DNA from: Myxococcota bacterium
Lineage (GTDB): Bacteria > Myxococcota > Kuafuiibacteriia > Kuafuiibacteriales > Kuafuiibacteriaceae
Assembly: GCA_028289325.1 (NCBI GenBank)
Contig: JANQQN010000052.1
Span: 1-32,696, forward strand
DNA: 32,696 nt
Direction: 5' to 3'
The notes beneath the pieces were generated by a model, which did not search any database, had not been told where the DNA came from, and saw only the letters and a list, made by a program, of their open reading frames with translations. Positions 24,633-31,876 of this stretch are shown in pieces (position 1 is the first letter of the stretch; each line of letters opens with the position of its first letter). The translations under genes and the position numbers were made by a program.

Positions 24633-26063
24633 TCAGACCACGGGGGCCGGGTTGACCTGGCGGGCCAGGCTGAAGGCGGGGCCCGAAAGCGGGGCGCGAG
24701 CGGCGTCCGCGGGGATCTTCAAGCGGGGTACGAACTCGGTGTCGAACGTCGCGTCATTGAGGTGCTTGATGACGTAGTCGAGCGGCCGGTGTTCGCGAAC
24801 GAAGTCGAGCAGGATTTCATGGTCCCATCGGCGCCCGAGCAGGTTGAAGCCGGCTACCCGGTCGCCGCTCATGATGATCCGGGTGGTGCTGCGGACCGAG
24901 CCTTTCTCTTCAAAATACCAGTTTTGTTCGTCTTCGATGTTCATGTTGACGTAGCCGACGGTCGTCCATTCGATATCCATCAGCTTGGCGGAGTTGTACC
25001 AAAGCCCGCGCTCGTAGCTCGTGGCGTCGCCCAGCATTCGCCGGCCCGCGATCCGGCCTTGGTCGCGCGAGGTGTACCACAGCTGCTCGGGCCGCTGTGT
25101 GCCGTCGAACCACTTGACCGCGGCGCAGTCGCCGGCCGCGAACACCCCCGGAACATTGGTCTCGAGGCCCTCGTCGACGATGATCGCGCCTCCGCGCTCC
25201 TGAAGCGCGACCGCGCCGGCCCGAAGCCAGTCGGTATTTGGCATCACCCCGATCGCGATGATGTTCAGGTCGCAAGGATACTCGCCCTGGTCGGTCTTGA
25301 CCGACGACAGTACGCCGTCCTGTCCGTTGAGCGTTTCGACGTTCTCCTGCAGGTGGACCTGAACGCCGTGCTCGGACATCCGGTCACTGATCCACACCGC
25401 CTCGTTGGCGTCGAGCGCGATGGGCCAGAACCAGTCTTCTCGGATGAAGAAGCGAGGCTTCAACTTGGCCGCGACCATCACCTCCACCGCTTCGATGCCG
25501 ATGAGACCGCCGCCGATCACCGCCGGGTTCGCCGGCGGTCCGTTTCGTTTGTCCCGGGTTCGGGGTCGAAAGCGATACGGGGAGTCGTCGGTGGTGGCGG
25601 CCAGATGGGCTTCAGGGTTGGGCGGCCGTCCGCTGCCCGGGCGACCGTGGACCTCGTGCTCGAACCACTCGAGGTCCTGCATGGTGACGAAGTGGCCAAC
25701 CCCATCGAGATCCGAGCCTGGCCACGGCCCCGGTCGAGGGCGGGAACCGCATGCGATGAGCAGCCGATCGAACGGCACGTCGGCCAGGCCACCGGCGAGC
25801 TTCACCGTTCGGGCCTCGGCGTCGATTCCGATCGCGCGCGCCCGCACCCGTTGAAAGCCCATGCGCTGGTACAGGTCGCGCTCGTGGGGCTCGATGCACT
25901 GGTGACTCAGCTGGCCGGTGAACACCCACATCAGCGCGGTGCGAGAGAAGAAGTGATCCGATTCTTCGCTGATGATCGTGATCGACCACTCTGGCTCACG
26001 GTTGCGGACCGTCAAGGCCGCTTCGATCCCGGCCACGCCGTTGCCGATGATGACGACTCTCAT
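24633..26063 (-). CDS. FAD-dependent NAD(P)H oxidoreductase
   Basis: A 476-residue pyridine-nucleotide-disulfide-type reductase without the redox-active disulfide. The FAD site GNGVAG is at 7-12, the NAD(P) site GGGLIG at 184-189 and the FAD-phosphate motif VPGVFAAGDCA at 304-314. An unusual polar, Pro/Arg-rich insert sits at about 140-178 just before the second dinucleotide fold. The C-terminal 150 residues resemble those of NirB-like or rubredoxin/ferredoxin reductases. It is first in an operon with the membrane polyferredoxin and HmoA-like genes and so probably feeds them NAD(P)H electrons. Upstream, TCATTCAAATGA (26149-26160) is a short imperfect palindrome that may be regulatory. Confidence 0.88.
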   Translation of the reverse strand: MRVVIIGNGVAGIEAALTVRNREPEWSITIISEESDHFFSRTALMWVFTGQLSHQCIEPHERDLYQRMGFQRVRARAIGIDAEARTVKLAGGLADVPFDRLLIACGSRPRPGPWPGSDLDGVGHFVTMQDLEWFEHEVHGRPGSGRPPNPEAHLAATTDDSPYRFRPRTRDKRNGPPANPAVIGGGLIGIEAVEVMVAAKLKPRFFIREDWFWPIALDANEAVWISDRMSEHGVQVHLQENVETLNGQDGVLSSVKTDQGEYPCDLNIIAIGVMPNTDWLRAGAVALQERGGAIIVDEGLETNVPGVFAAGDCAAVKWFDGTQRPEQLWYTSRDQGRIAGRRMLGDATSYERGLWYNSAKLMDIEWTTVGYVNMNIEDEQNWYFEEKGSVRSTTRIIMSGDRVAGFNLLGRRWDHEILLDFVREHRPLDYVIKHLNDATFDTEFVPRLKIPADAARAPLSGPAFSLARQVNPAPVV

Positions 26064-26306
26064 GTGCGTATCCCTGACCTAGTGCCGAAAGAACGGCAAG
26101 GCCGGGCGCTGGTTCTTTAGTCGAGAATCCGCAAGGGAAACTGCGACTTCATTCAAATGACGATCTGCATGACGGGCGATCGAGAGACAGCCGCGGCGTT
26201 GGGTCGGTCGACTTCGTGAATGGATGGTCTCAAACCTGACGCCCGGGGGCCGATGTCATGACTGAATGCTCCGTCCCGACCCCAGATCGGGGCTGAAAGG
26301 TGCGTA

Positions 26307-27515
26307 GTGACGACGGATTCTCTCCCGACTGACTATATTGCGTCCTACGACCCCGGCCGATCGTCGATCGCCCCTCGGACCGCGGTTCGTCGGCCGTCGT
26401 ATCTCGAGCGAGCGGTGCAATCGATGCCCGTCGCGCTGTTGCTGTTCGATGAACGCGACGAGGTCGTCCACGCCAACGCGGAGGCGGAGCGGGTGTTTCG
26501 AGGTGCGCCGGTGGGCATGAGCATGGAGGAAGTGGTCACGGAACCGCTACCGTCGCTGGACGGTATCGACCGGGCCGAAGTGTCTCTCTGTTGCCTCGAC
26601 GGACAGACCACGGCCGCGGTGCTTTCTCGGAGCTGGTTTGGTGAGCCTCGACGCCAAGTCTGGGTCGCGCTCGAGATCACCGAGCGCCGACATCTCGAGG
26701 CCCAACTGCGGCACGCCCAGAAGCTACAGGCGATCGGGACGCTGTCGGCAGGCCTGTGCCACGAACTGAACACCCCGGTCTATTATATCCTCGATAACTT
26801 GGGGTTCATCGAAGAAGCCTGCACGGAAGCGTTTTCTCTTTTGGAGGTCGCTCGAGACCTGCTCGCGGAGAAGAACACCAAGGAGGCGGGGCGGCGATTC
26901 GCCGACCGGTGCACGGAGGTGGACCTGTCGTTGTTCGCGGCCGAGGTTCCGCAAGCGCTATCGAGTTTGCGCATCGGGGCCGAGCGGGTGGCGACCATCG
27001 TCCGGGCGATGAAGTCTTTTTCTCATCCTCAGCACGCGAAGATGACCTTCTTCGACGTGAACGAGGGGGTCCGCAACGTCGCGGTCATCGCCAGTAGCGA
27101 GTACAAATACGTTGCCGACCTCCGTCTCGACCTCGGTCCTGTGCCTCGGGTAAAGTGTCGAGGCGATGACCTAAACACGGTGATCCTCAATCTGATCGTC
27201 AATGCTGCCCACGCGATCCGGGGTGCCGGGCGAGACAAAGGAGTCATCAGAGTCGAGACCAGTGACGGCGACGACTACGTCGAGATCGTCGTCGCGGACA
27301 ATGGGACCGGAATCTCGGACGACGTTCGAGATCGGATCTTCGAACCCTTCTTCACTACGAAGCCCGCGGGCGTCGGCACGGGACAGGGCTTGGCCATGGC
27401 TCGCGATATCATGGCCGCCCACGGCGGAAGCATTCATCTACATACGGATCTCGGGCGAGGTTCGACGTTTACGCTACGGCTTCCGAAGAGTCCTCGCCGG
27501 GGGGGAGCTACGTGA
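26307..27515 (+). CDS. PAS-domain sensor histidine kinase
   Basis: A 402-residue soluble kinase, GTG start with AAAGG upstream. Domains: PAS (about 38-130; VALLLFDERDEVVHANAEAE); HisKA with the phosphoacceptor His152 in GLCHELNTP; HATPase_c with N-box NLIVNAAHAI (about 294-303), DNGTGIS (about 331), FEPFFTTK (about 345) and GTGQGLAMA (about 357). There is no membrane segment, so the signal is cytoplasmic. It overlaps the downstream response-regulator gene by GTGA, so the two are almost certainly a pair. Confidence 0.93.
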   Translation: MTTDSLPTDYIASYDPGRSSIAPRTAVRRPSYLERAVQSMPVALLLFDERDEVVHANAEAERVFRGAPVGMSMEEVVTEPLPSLDGIDRAEVSLCCLDGQTTAAVLSRSWFGEPRRQVWVALEITERRHLEAQLRHAQKLQAIGTLSAGLCHELNTPVYYILDNLGFIEEACTEAFSLLEVARDLLAEKNTKEAGRRFADRCTEVDLSLFAAEVPQALSSLRIGAERVATIVRAMKSFSHPQHAKMTFFDVNEGVRNVAVIASSEYKYVADLRLDLGPVPRVKCRGDDLNTVILNLIVNAAHAIRGAGRDKGVIRVETSDGDDYVEIVVADNGTGISDDVRDRIFEPFFTTKPAGVGTGQGLAMARDIMAAHGGSIHLHTDLGRGSTFTLRLPKSPRRGGAT

Positions 27516-29368
27516 ACATTCAGTCACCGACCGTTCTTGTCGTCGACGACGACGAGATCTTGCTCGGCACCCTGAAGCGGGTGCTGCGCAAGGAACCTTT
27601 CGACCTGCTGGTGGCGAGGTCCGGCGAACAGGCGTTGGAGCTGCTCGAAACCAACGGGGTCGCGGTCGCGGTATGCGACGAGCGCATGCCCACCCGTCAG
27701 GGAAGGCCTTTGCTTCAGCACCTCGCGGCCGGTCACCCCGATACTATCCGGATCTCTTTGACGGCCGCGGCCGGTGGCCAGCCTCCGTCTGGAGGGCAGG
27801 TGTATCGGACCGTCGCCAAGCCGGTAGAAGCGATTCGGCTGGCGGAAACGATCAAGGAAGGCATCGCGTTTCGGCACCAGCTGATGGCCCGCGAGCTGTG
27901 GGATGCGGGTTCCAACCTGCCGAACGAGCGCGCCCTGCTCGAGTACATGGACGGTGTGCTTTCGGTGCAGCCGAACCCGTCGCAGCACGTCCTGTTCTTG
28001 TTCGGAATCGATCGCCTTCGAGACTTCGAAGCGTTCATGCATCCGAGCGCCCAAGACAGCGTCTTTCGGTCCATCGGAGAGCGGCTGCTGGAAGAGTCGG
28101 ACGGCACCATCGATCTCATTCCCAGCGACGTGAGCATCGACTTCTTCAATCCCGATGCCTACGAGCGTCTCAAACGCCGCAGCGTGTTCGTCGCCCGCCC
28201 GGGGTTCAACGAGTTCGCCGTGGTCTTCGAGCCGGCCGGGGCATGCGAGCCGGCCAAGGTCGCCGCGGCGCTCCTGCGCGCGTTGGAGGGGGCGTTCAAC
28301 GTCGAAGGGCAGGCGGTATTTCTAGGGGGGCGGTGCGGGGTCGTGTCCGACGTTGCGGCCCACGACAACGCGTACGGGGCCCTCGTTTGTGCTCGGGCGG
28401 CGTTGACCAAAGCGCGTTCCCGTACCTCTCGCAACCGGATCGAGGTCTCCAACGAAGTGGGGCGGGGAGGCGAAGCGGTCCTCCGCGGCAACATCGAATC
28501 CGACTTCCAGGAGGCCGTGGAGAGCGGCCTGCTCGACGTGTACTTTCAGCCGCTCGTGAATGCCGTCGACGGCGGGGTCATCGGCGCCGAAGCGCTGCTT
28601 CGCTGGCACCATCCCCACCAGGGGTGGATGAACCCCCGGCAGATCCTGGACATCGCGGACCAGCGCGGACTGATGCATCGGCTGACCATGCAGGTCTTGG
28701 GGACGGCCTGTCGTCAACAGGTCACCTGGCGCGACCGCGGTCGCTCCCTATTGATGTCGGTCAACGTCGCTTGCTCCGAATGCGATCACTCGAAGTTCGT
28801 GCCCCACGTCCTTCGCGCCGTCGAACGGGCGCAAATGTCTCCCGCGTCGCTGCAGCTGGAGGTCAGCGAGCAGCTTCTGCTGCAGGACCCCGACCGTCGA
28901 TTGGCCGCGCTCAATCAGCTGCGGTCGATGGGTATTCGCCTCGCGCTGGACGACTTTGGCATTGGGCTGTCTTCGCTGAGCTTTCTGCAGCAGCTGCGTC
29001 CCGACGTGCTCAAGCTCGACCGAGAGTTCGTTCGCCGCGCGCGCCGAGATCCCGAGACTGCGAGCGTCCTGGAGGCCGTGGTGCAGATGGCGGGCGGGCT
29101 GGGGGTCGAGGTCGTGGGCGAGGGCGTGGAGTCGGTCGACGACATGAACTATCTCGCCGACCTCGGGGTGTCCGCCCTGCAGGGATATCTGTTCGGGCGC
29201 GCCACTCGGGCCACCAGCCTCGAGCCGTTGTTGTTCGACACCGGCGACTCGTCTGATGGCGACGATCAAGCCGCAGTTTGCGCCGCGGCGCGGTCGCACC
29301 ATCGAGGCAGCGATTCGGTGAGCGACGCGGACAGCGCGAACAGGTCCTCCAGTCGGTCCAGCACGTAA
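27512..29368 (+). CDS. Response regulator with degenerate GGDEF and EAL phosphodiesterase domain
   Basis: A 618-residue protein, GTG start. REC domain (about 1-125): acidic pocket DDDE, phosphoacceptor Asp56 (CDERMP), Thr in SLTAAAG, Lys in VAKPVE. A GGDEF-like domain follows (about 140-335), but the signature is GFNEF at 231-235, so cyclase activity is unlikely. The EAL domain (about 345-590) keeps the catalytic set: Glu360 (AEALLRW), Asn in VNVACS, Glu450 (LEVSE), Asp480-Asp481 (DDFGIG), Lys501 and Glu537 (GEGVES), so it should hydrolyse cyclic di-GMP. The C-terminal tail is Ser/Asp-rich and lies antisense to the phhA 3' end, 103 bases of overlap. Confidence 0.92.
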   Translation: MNIQSPTVLVVDDDEILLGTLKRVLRKEPFDLLVARSGEQALELLETNGVAVAVCDERMPTRQGRPLLQHLAAGHPDTIRISLTAAAGGQPPSGGQVYRTVAKPVEAIRLAETIKEGIAFRHQLMARELWDAGSNLPNERALLEYMDGVLSVQPNPSQHVLFLFGIDRLRDFEAFMHPSAQDSVFRSIGERLLEESDGTIDLIPSDVSIDFFNPDAYERLKRRSVFVARPGFNEFAVVFEPAGACEPAKVAAALLRALEGAFNVEGQAVFLGGRCGVVSDVAAHDNAYGALVCARAALTKARSRTSRNRIEVSNEVGRGGEAVLRGNIESDFQEAVESGLLDVYFQPLVNAVDGGVIGAEALLRWHHPHQGWMNPRQILDIADQRGLMHRLTMQVLGTACRQQVTWRDRGRSLLMSVNVACSECDHSKFVPHVLRAVERAQMSPASLQLEVSEQLLLQDPDRRLAALNQLRSMGIRLALDDFGIGLSSLSFLQQLRPDVLKLDREFVRRARRDPETASVLEAVVQMAGGLGVEVVGEGVESVDDMNYLADLGVSALQGYLFGRATRATSLEPLLFDTGDSSDGDDQAAVCAAARSHHRGSDSVSDADSANRSSSRSST

Positions 29369-30039
29369 TAACGGGGCTGCAGCACGTCGATTCGATAGTC
29401 GGTGGCGCAGATCTCGACGGGGTCGAACGGGCGCCGATCGACGTCACTGGCCTCCAGACAGTACACGGTCTCTTCCGCCGACGAGGTGATGCCGGCCCCG
29501 TAGATGCGCAGGCCATCCCGGGTCCGAGTCAGGCCGAACTCTACTGTGAACCAGAACAGCCGGTACAGCGGGGCGAAGTAGTCTCGGCCCAGCTGCTGAG
29601 CGGCGAGGCCGAACTGTTGGACGGCATCGGCGTATCGCTGGTTCGTGAGCAACGCGCAGTGACCGTAGACCTCGTGAAAGATATCGGGCTCCTTGAGGTA
29701 GTCGAGCTCTTCGCGCTTGCGAACGAACGTCGCGACCGGGAACCGCCGCGACGCGAGCAGATCGAAGAACGCTTCTTCGGAGATCATCGCCGGGACCGCC
29801 TCCACTCCGAAGTCGGCCTCGGCGCGCAATCGAGCTTCGACCTCCCGCACCTGAGGCACGCGGTGACGCGGCAACGCGAGTCGCGCCAGGCCGTCGATCA
29901 CTTCCGGGATGGCGCGCCCGCGAAGCCGTGCGTCCTGGCGCTCGATCAGGTCGCGCCACACCGCGTCTTCTTCGGCCGTATACAAAAATCGGCCCTCGTC
30001 GTTGGCGACCTTGGACTCGTATGCGCTCTCGAAACCCAT
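29266..30039 (-). CDS. phhA: Phenylalanine-4-hydroxylase
   Basis: A 257-residue aromatic amino acid hydroxylase of bacterial single-domain length. The non-haem iron ligands are His122 and His127 (DIFHEVYGHCALL) and Glu167 (FWFTVEFGL). It oxidises phenylalanine to tyrosine with tetrahydropterin and O2, starting aromatic catabolism. The divergent Lrp/AsnC gene, 94 bases away, is the likely regulator. The last 103 bases overlap the EAL gene on the other strand. Confidence 0.95.
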   Translation of the reverse strand: MGFESAYESKVANDEGRFLYTAEEDAVWRDLIERQDARLRGRAIPEVIDGLARLALPRHRVPQVREVEARLRAEADFGVEAVPAMISEEAFFDLLASRRFPVATFVRKREELDYLKEPDIFHEVYGHCALLTNQRYADAVQQFGLAAQQLGRDYFAPLYRLFWFTVEFGLTRTRDGLRIYGAGITSSAEETVYCLEASDVDRRPFDPVEICATDYRIDVLQPRYYVLDRLEDLFALSASLTESLPRWCDRAAAQTAA

Positions 30040-30043
30040 GCAG

Positions 30044-30119
30044 ACACGATACTGACCACCGCGAGGTATTTCTTACTCAATTTATCAGGAAAAACGCCTA
30101 AATCGAGCAATGATCGTGT
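30044..30119. promoter_or_regulatory. Divergent control region phhA / Lrp-type gene
   Basis: This AT-rich stretch has TTGCTC (30110-30105) and TGATAA (30087-30082) on the minus strand with a 17-base spacer, a plausible phhA promoter. ACACGAT (30044-30050) and ATCGTGT (30113-30119) are perfect inverted seven-base arms flanking it, 62 bases apart, a spacing that could suit two Lrp-type half sites bound by an octamer. Confidence 0.45.
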
Positions 30120-30133
30120 GCTATTCAGTCTAA

Positions 30134-30607
30134 ATGGAAACGAATCGTGTGGAGCTGGACGACGTCGATCGACAGATCCTTGCTGCGCTGCAGGAAGACG
30201 CCGGGCGGCCGGCGGCGGAGATCGCACGGGCGGTGGGATTGTCAGCGTCGCCCTGTTGGCGGCGGATCAAGCGACTGGAGGAGGAAGGCATCATCGCGCG
30301 CCGCGTCGCGGTTCTGGATCCCCGCAAGCTGGGACTGGACCTCATCGCGTTCGCCCACGTGAGCTTGGCGAGCCACGAGCGCGAGGACATTCGACGATTC
30401 CACGACCGGATGCAGGTCTCACCGGAGGTGGTGTCCTGTCACGCGGTGACCGGCAACGTGGACTTCATTCTTAAGGTCGTGGTGAAGGACATCCGCGCCT
30501 ACGATGACTTTCTCACCCGCCGCCTGCTCGACACGGCCCTTATCCGATCCGTCAACACGACGTTCGCCCTTCGACCGGTCAAGGAAACCACCGCACTCCC
30601 CGTGTGA
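30134..30607 (+). CDS. Lrp/AsnC family transcriptional regulator
   Basis: A 157-residue protein. N-terminal winged helix-turn-helix (about 8-60; VDRQILAALQEDAGRPAAEI, GLSASPCWRRIKRLEEEGII) and C-terminal RAM effector domain (about 70-150; AVTGNVDFILKVVVKDIRAY). Lrp-type regulators respond to amino acids, and the divergent phhA suggests phenylalanine or tyrosine as effector. No clear ribosome-binding site before the ATG. Confidence 0.93.
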   Translation: METNRVELDDVDRQILAALQEDAGRPAAEIARAVGLSASPCWRRIKRLEEEGIIARRVAVLDPRKLGLDLIAFAHVSLASHEREDIRRFHDRMQVSPEVVSCHAVTGNVDFILKVVVKDIRAYDDFLTRRLLDTALIRSVNTTFALRPVKETTALPV

Positions 30608-30711
30608 GACCCACGGTGGCAGACCCGACCTTCGCAACCGCACGGCTGCGGACACTTGAGACGTTCACGACGATGTGTGTTGCAGTTCAGTGAGGATGCG
30701 CACTTACGAAT

Positions 30712-31023
30712 ATGACCGCCCTTCCTCCGAACGAGAACAGTCTGACCGCCACGCTGATCACTGAGGACGGGGAAGTCATGCCCATCGTCGTATACGTCAA
30801 CGAGACGGGGGATGCGGTTGCGTTTCCGGTGATCGAAGACGCGCCCGAGAGCGACGATGCGGGGCCTCCGGCGCCGTCGCGCCCTCGTAAGGGGTTGCCT
30901 CCGCCGATCAAACGCAAGCGCCGCCCTGAGCAGGCGCATCATCGCGAATCGAAGCGTCGCCCTGTATTCCGAGGGGTGTTCCGGGTGGAGGACCAGGCGC
31001 CTGGGCGCCCGTCGCGTTCCTGA
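30712..31023 (+). CDS. Hypothetical small protein, acidic then basic
   Basis: Not recognised. The 103 residues start with a plausible beta-rich region (LTATLITEDGEVMPIVVYVN), then an acidic stretch (IEDAPESDD), then a Pro/Arg/Lys-rich tail (KGLPPPIKRKRRPEQ). No signal peptide, membrane helix or cysteines. The ribosome-binding site is weak. Codon choice in the first 50 codons looks normal for the window; the tail could be disordered and nucleic-acid binding, but this is composition only. Confidence 0.45.
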   Translation: MTALPPNENSLTATLITEDGEVMPIVVYVNETGDAVAFPVIEDAPESDDAGPPAPSRPRKGLPPPIKRKRRPEQAHHRESKRRPVFRGVFRVEDQAPGRPSRS

Positions 31024-31046
31024 GATGGTTCAACCGCGGGGCGGCG

Positions 31047-31874
31047 TCAGGCGACCGTGGTTGCACCCCCTGATCGCCGGACGTACACCGGCGCGCCTCT
31101 CTCGACGGATAATCCTTCCGATGCGTTCGACTCCGCCATCGCCACTTCGAGCACCCCGTAGGAGTTGATCAGGGCCAGGTACTCGCCGGGCTTCATATCG
31201 GCGTAGGTGCGGCGAAACGGAATGTCGTGGCGACCGATGGAGACCGCGGCGTCGGGCCACGATTCGATCAACGACGCGTCGATGTTGGTGATGAGGTTGC
31301 CGAAGTTGTCGACGGTGATGACGAGGCCTTTGACCCGGTCTTCGCTGACCTCGGGCTCGTCGATCCAGGACGGAATTAGCTCACCCGCCGGCGGCCCCAG
31401 GGCCTCGAGCTTCAAGCGGCCCGCGGCCAGCTCGGCGGCAACGGGGGCGAACACATCACGGCCATGGAAGGTCGCGCTGATCGTGACGATGCCCCACTCG
31501 GGGGTTCGTTCGAGATCGAGATGGCGGACGACGGCCGCCGGCCGACGGCTGAGCATCGGGGTCAGCAACCCGTTGTCGGGGGCCAAGAAGATGTGGCCGT
31601 CGACCTGGGCGGCCACGATGTCGCGACCGGTGCCCACCCCGGGGTCGACCACGGCCAGGTGAACGGTGCCGGGCGGAAAGTGGTGGTAGCACCGCTCGAG
31701 CCAGAATCCGGCTTCGGCCGGCCAGTGCTCGAGGACGTTGTGGGTCAGGTCGACGATGGTCACGCTCCGGTGCCGGGTTAGCATCACGCCCTTCATCGAA
31801 GCCACGAACGGGCCTTGATGCCCGATATCCGTGGTCAAGGTGATGATGCCGCAGGGTACAAACGGAGCGCTCAT
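31047..31874 (-). CDS. S-adenosylmethionine hydroxide adenosyltransferase (DUF62) family protein
   Basis: A 275-residue protein. TLTTDIGHQGPFVASMKGV holds Asp16, VVDPGVGTGRD spans 75-85, APDNG 98-102, and TFHGRDVFAP 135-144, all hallmarks of the SAM hydroxide adenosyltransferase family, which cleaves S-adenosylmethionine to adenosine and methionine (or uses chloride or fluoride in some members). The C-terminal domain carries VDNFGNLITNID and SYGVLEVA. Its ATG lies two bases after the stop of the upstream partial gene, so they are one operon. Confidence 0.9.
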   Translation of the reverse strand: MSAPFVPCGIITLTTDIGHQGPFVASMKGVMLTRHRSVTIVDLTHNVLEHWPAEAGFWLERCYHHFPPGTVHLAVVDPGVGTGRDIVAAQVDGHIFLAPDNGLLTPMLSRRPAAVVRHLDLERTPEWGIVTISATFHGRDVFAPVAAELAAGRLKLEALGPPAGELIPSWIDEPEVSEDRVKGLVITVDNFGNLITNIDASLIESWPDAAVSIGRHDIPFRRTYADMKPGEYLALINSYGVLEVAMAESNASEGLSVERGAPVYVRRSGGATTVA

Positions 31875-31876
31875 GT

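Noticed and set aside
27202..29256. 684-residue plus-strand frame through the kinase and EAL genes
   Set aside because: Arg-rich out-of-frame reading of two genes with complete catalytic motifs.
30640..30654. Hairpin CCGCA-CGGC-TGCGG after the Lrp-type gene as terminator
   Set aside because: Five-base stem with no T-tract; such hairpins are common by chance at this GC content.
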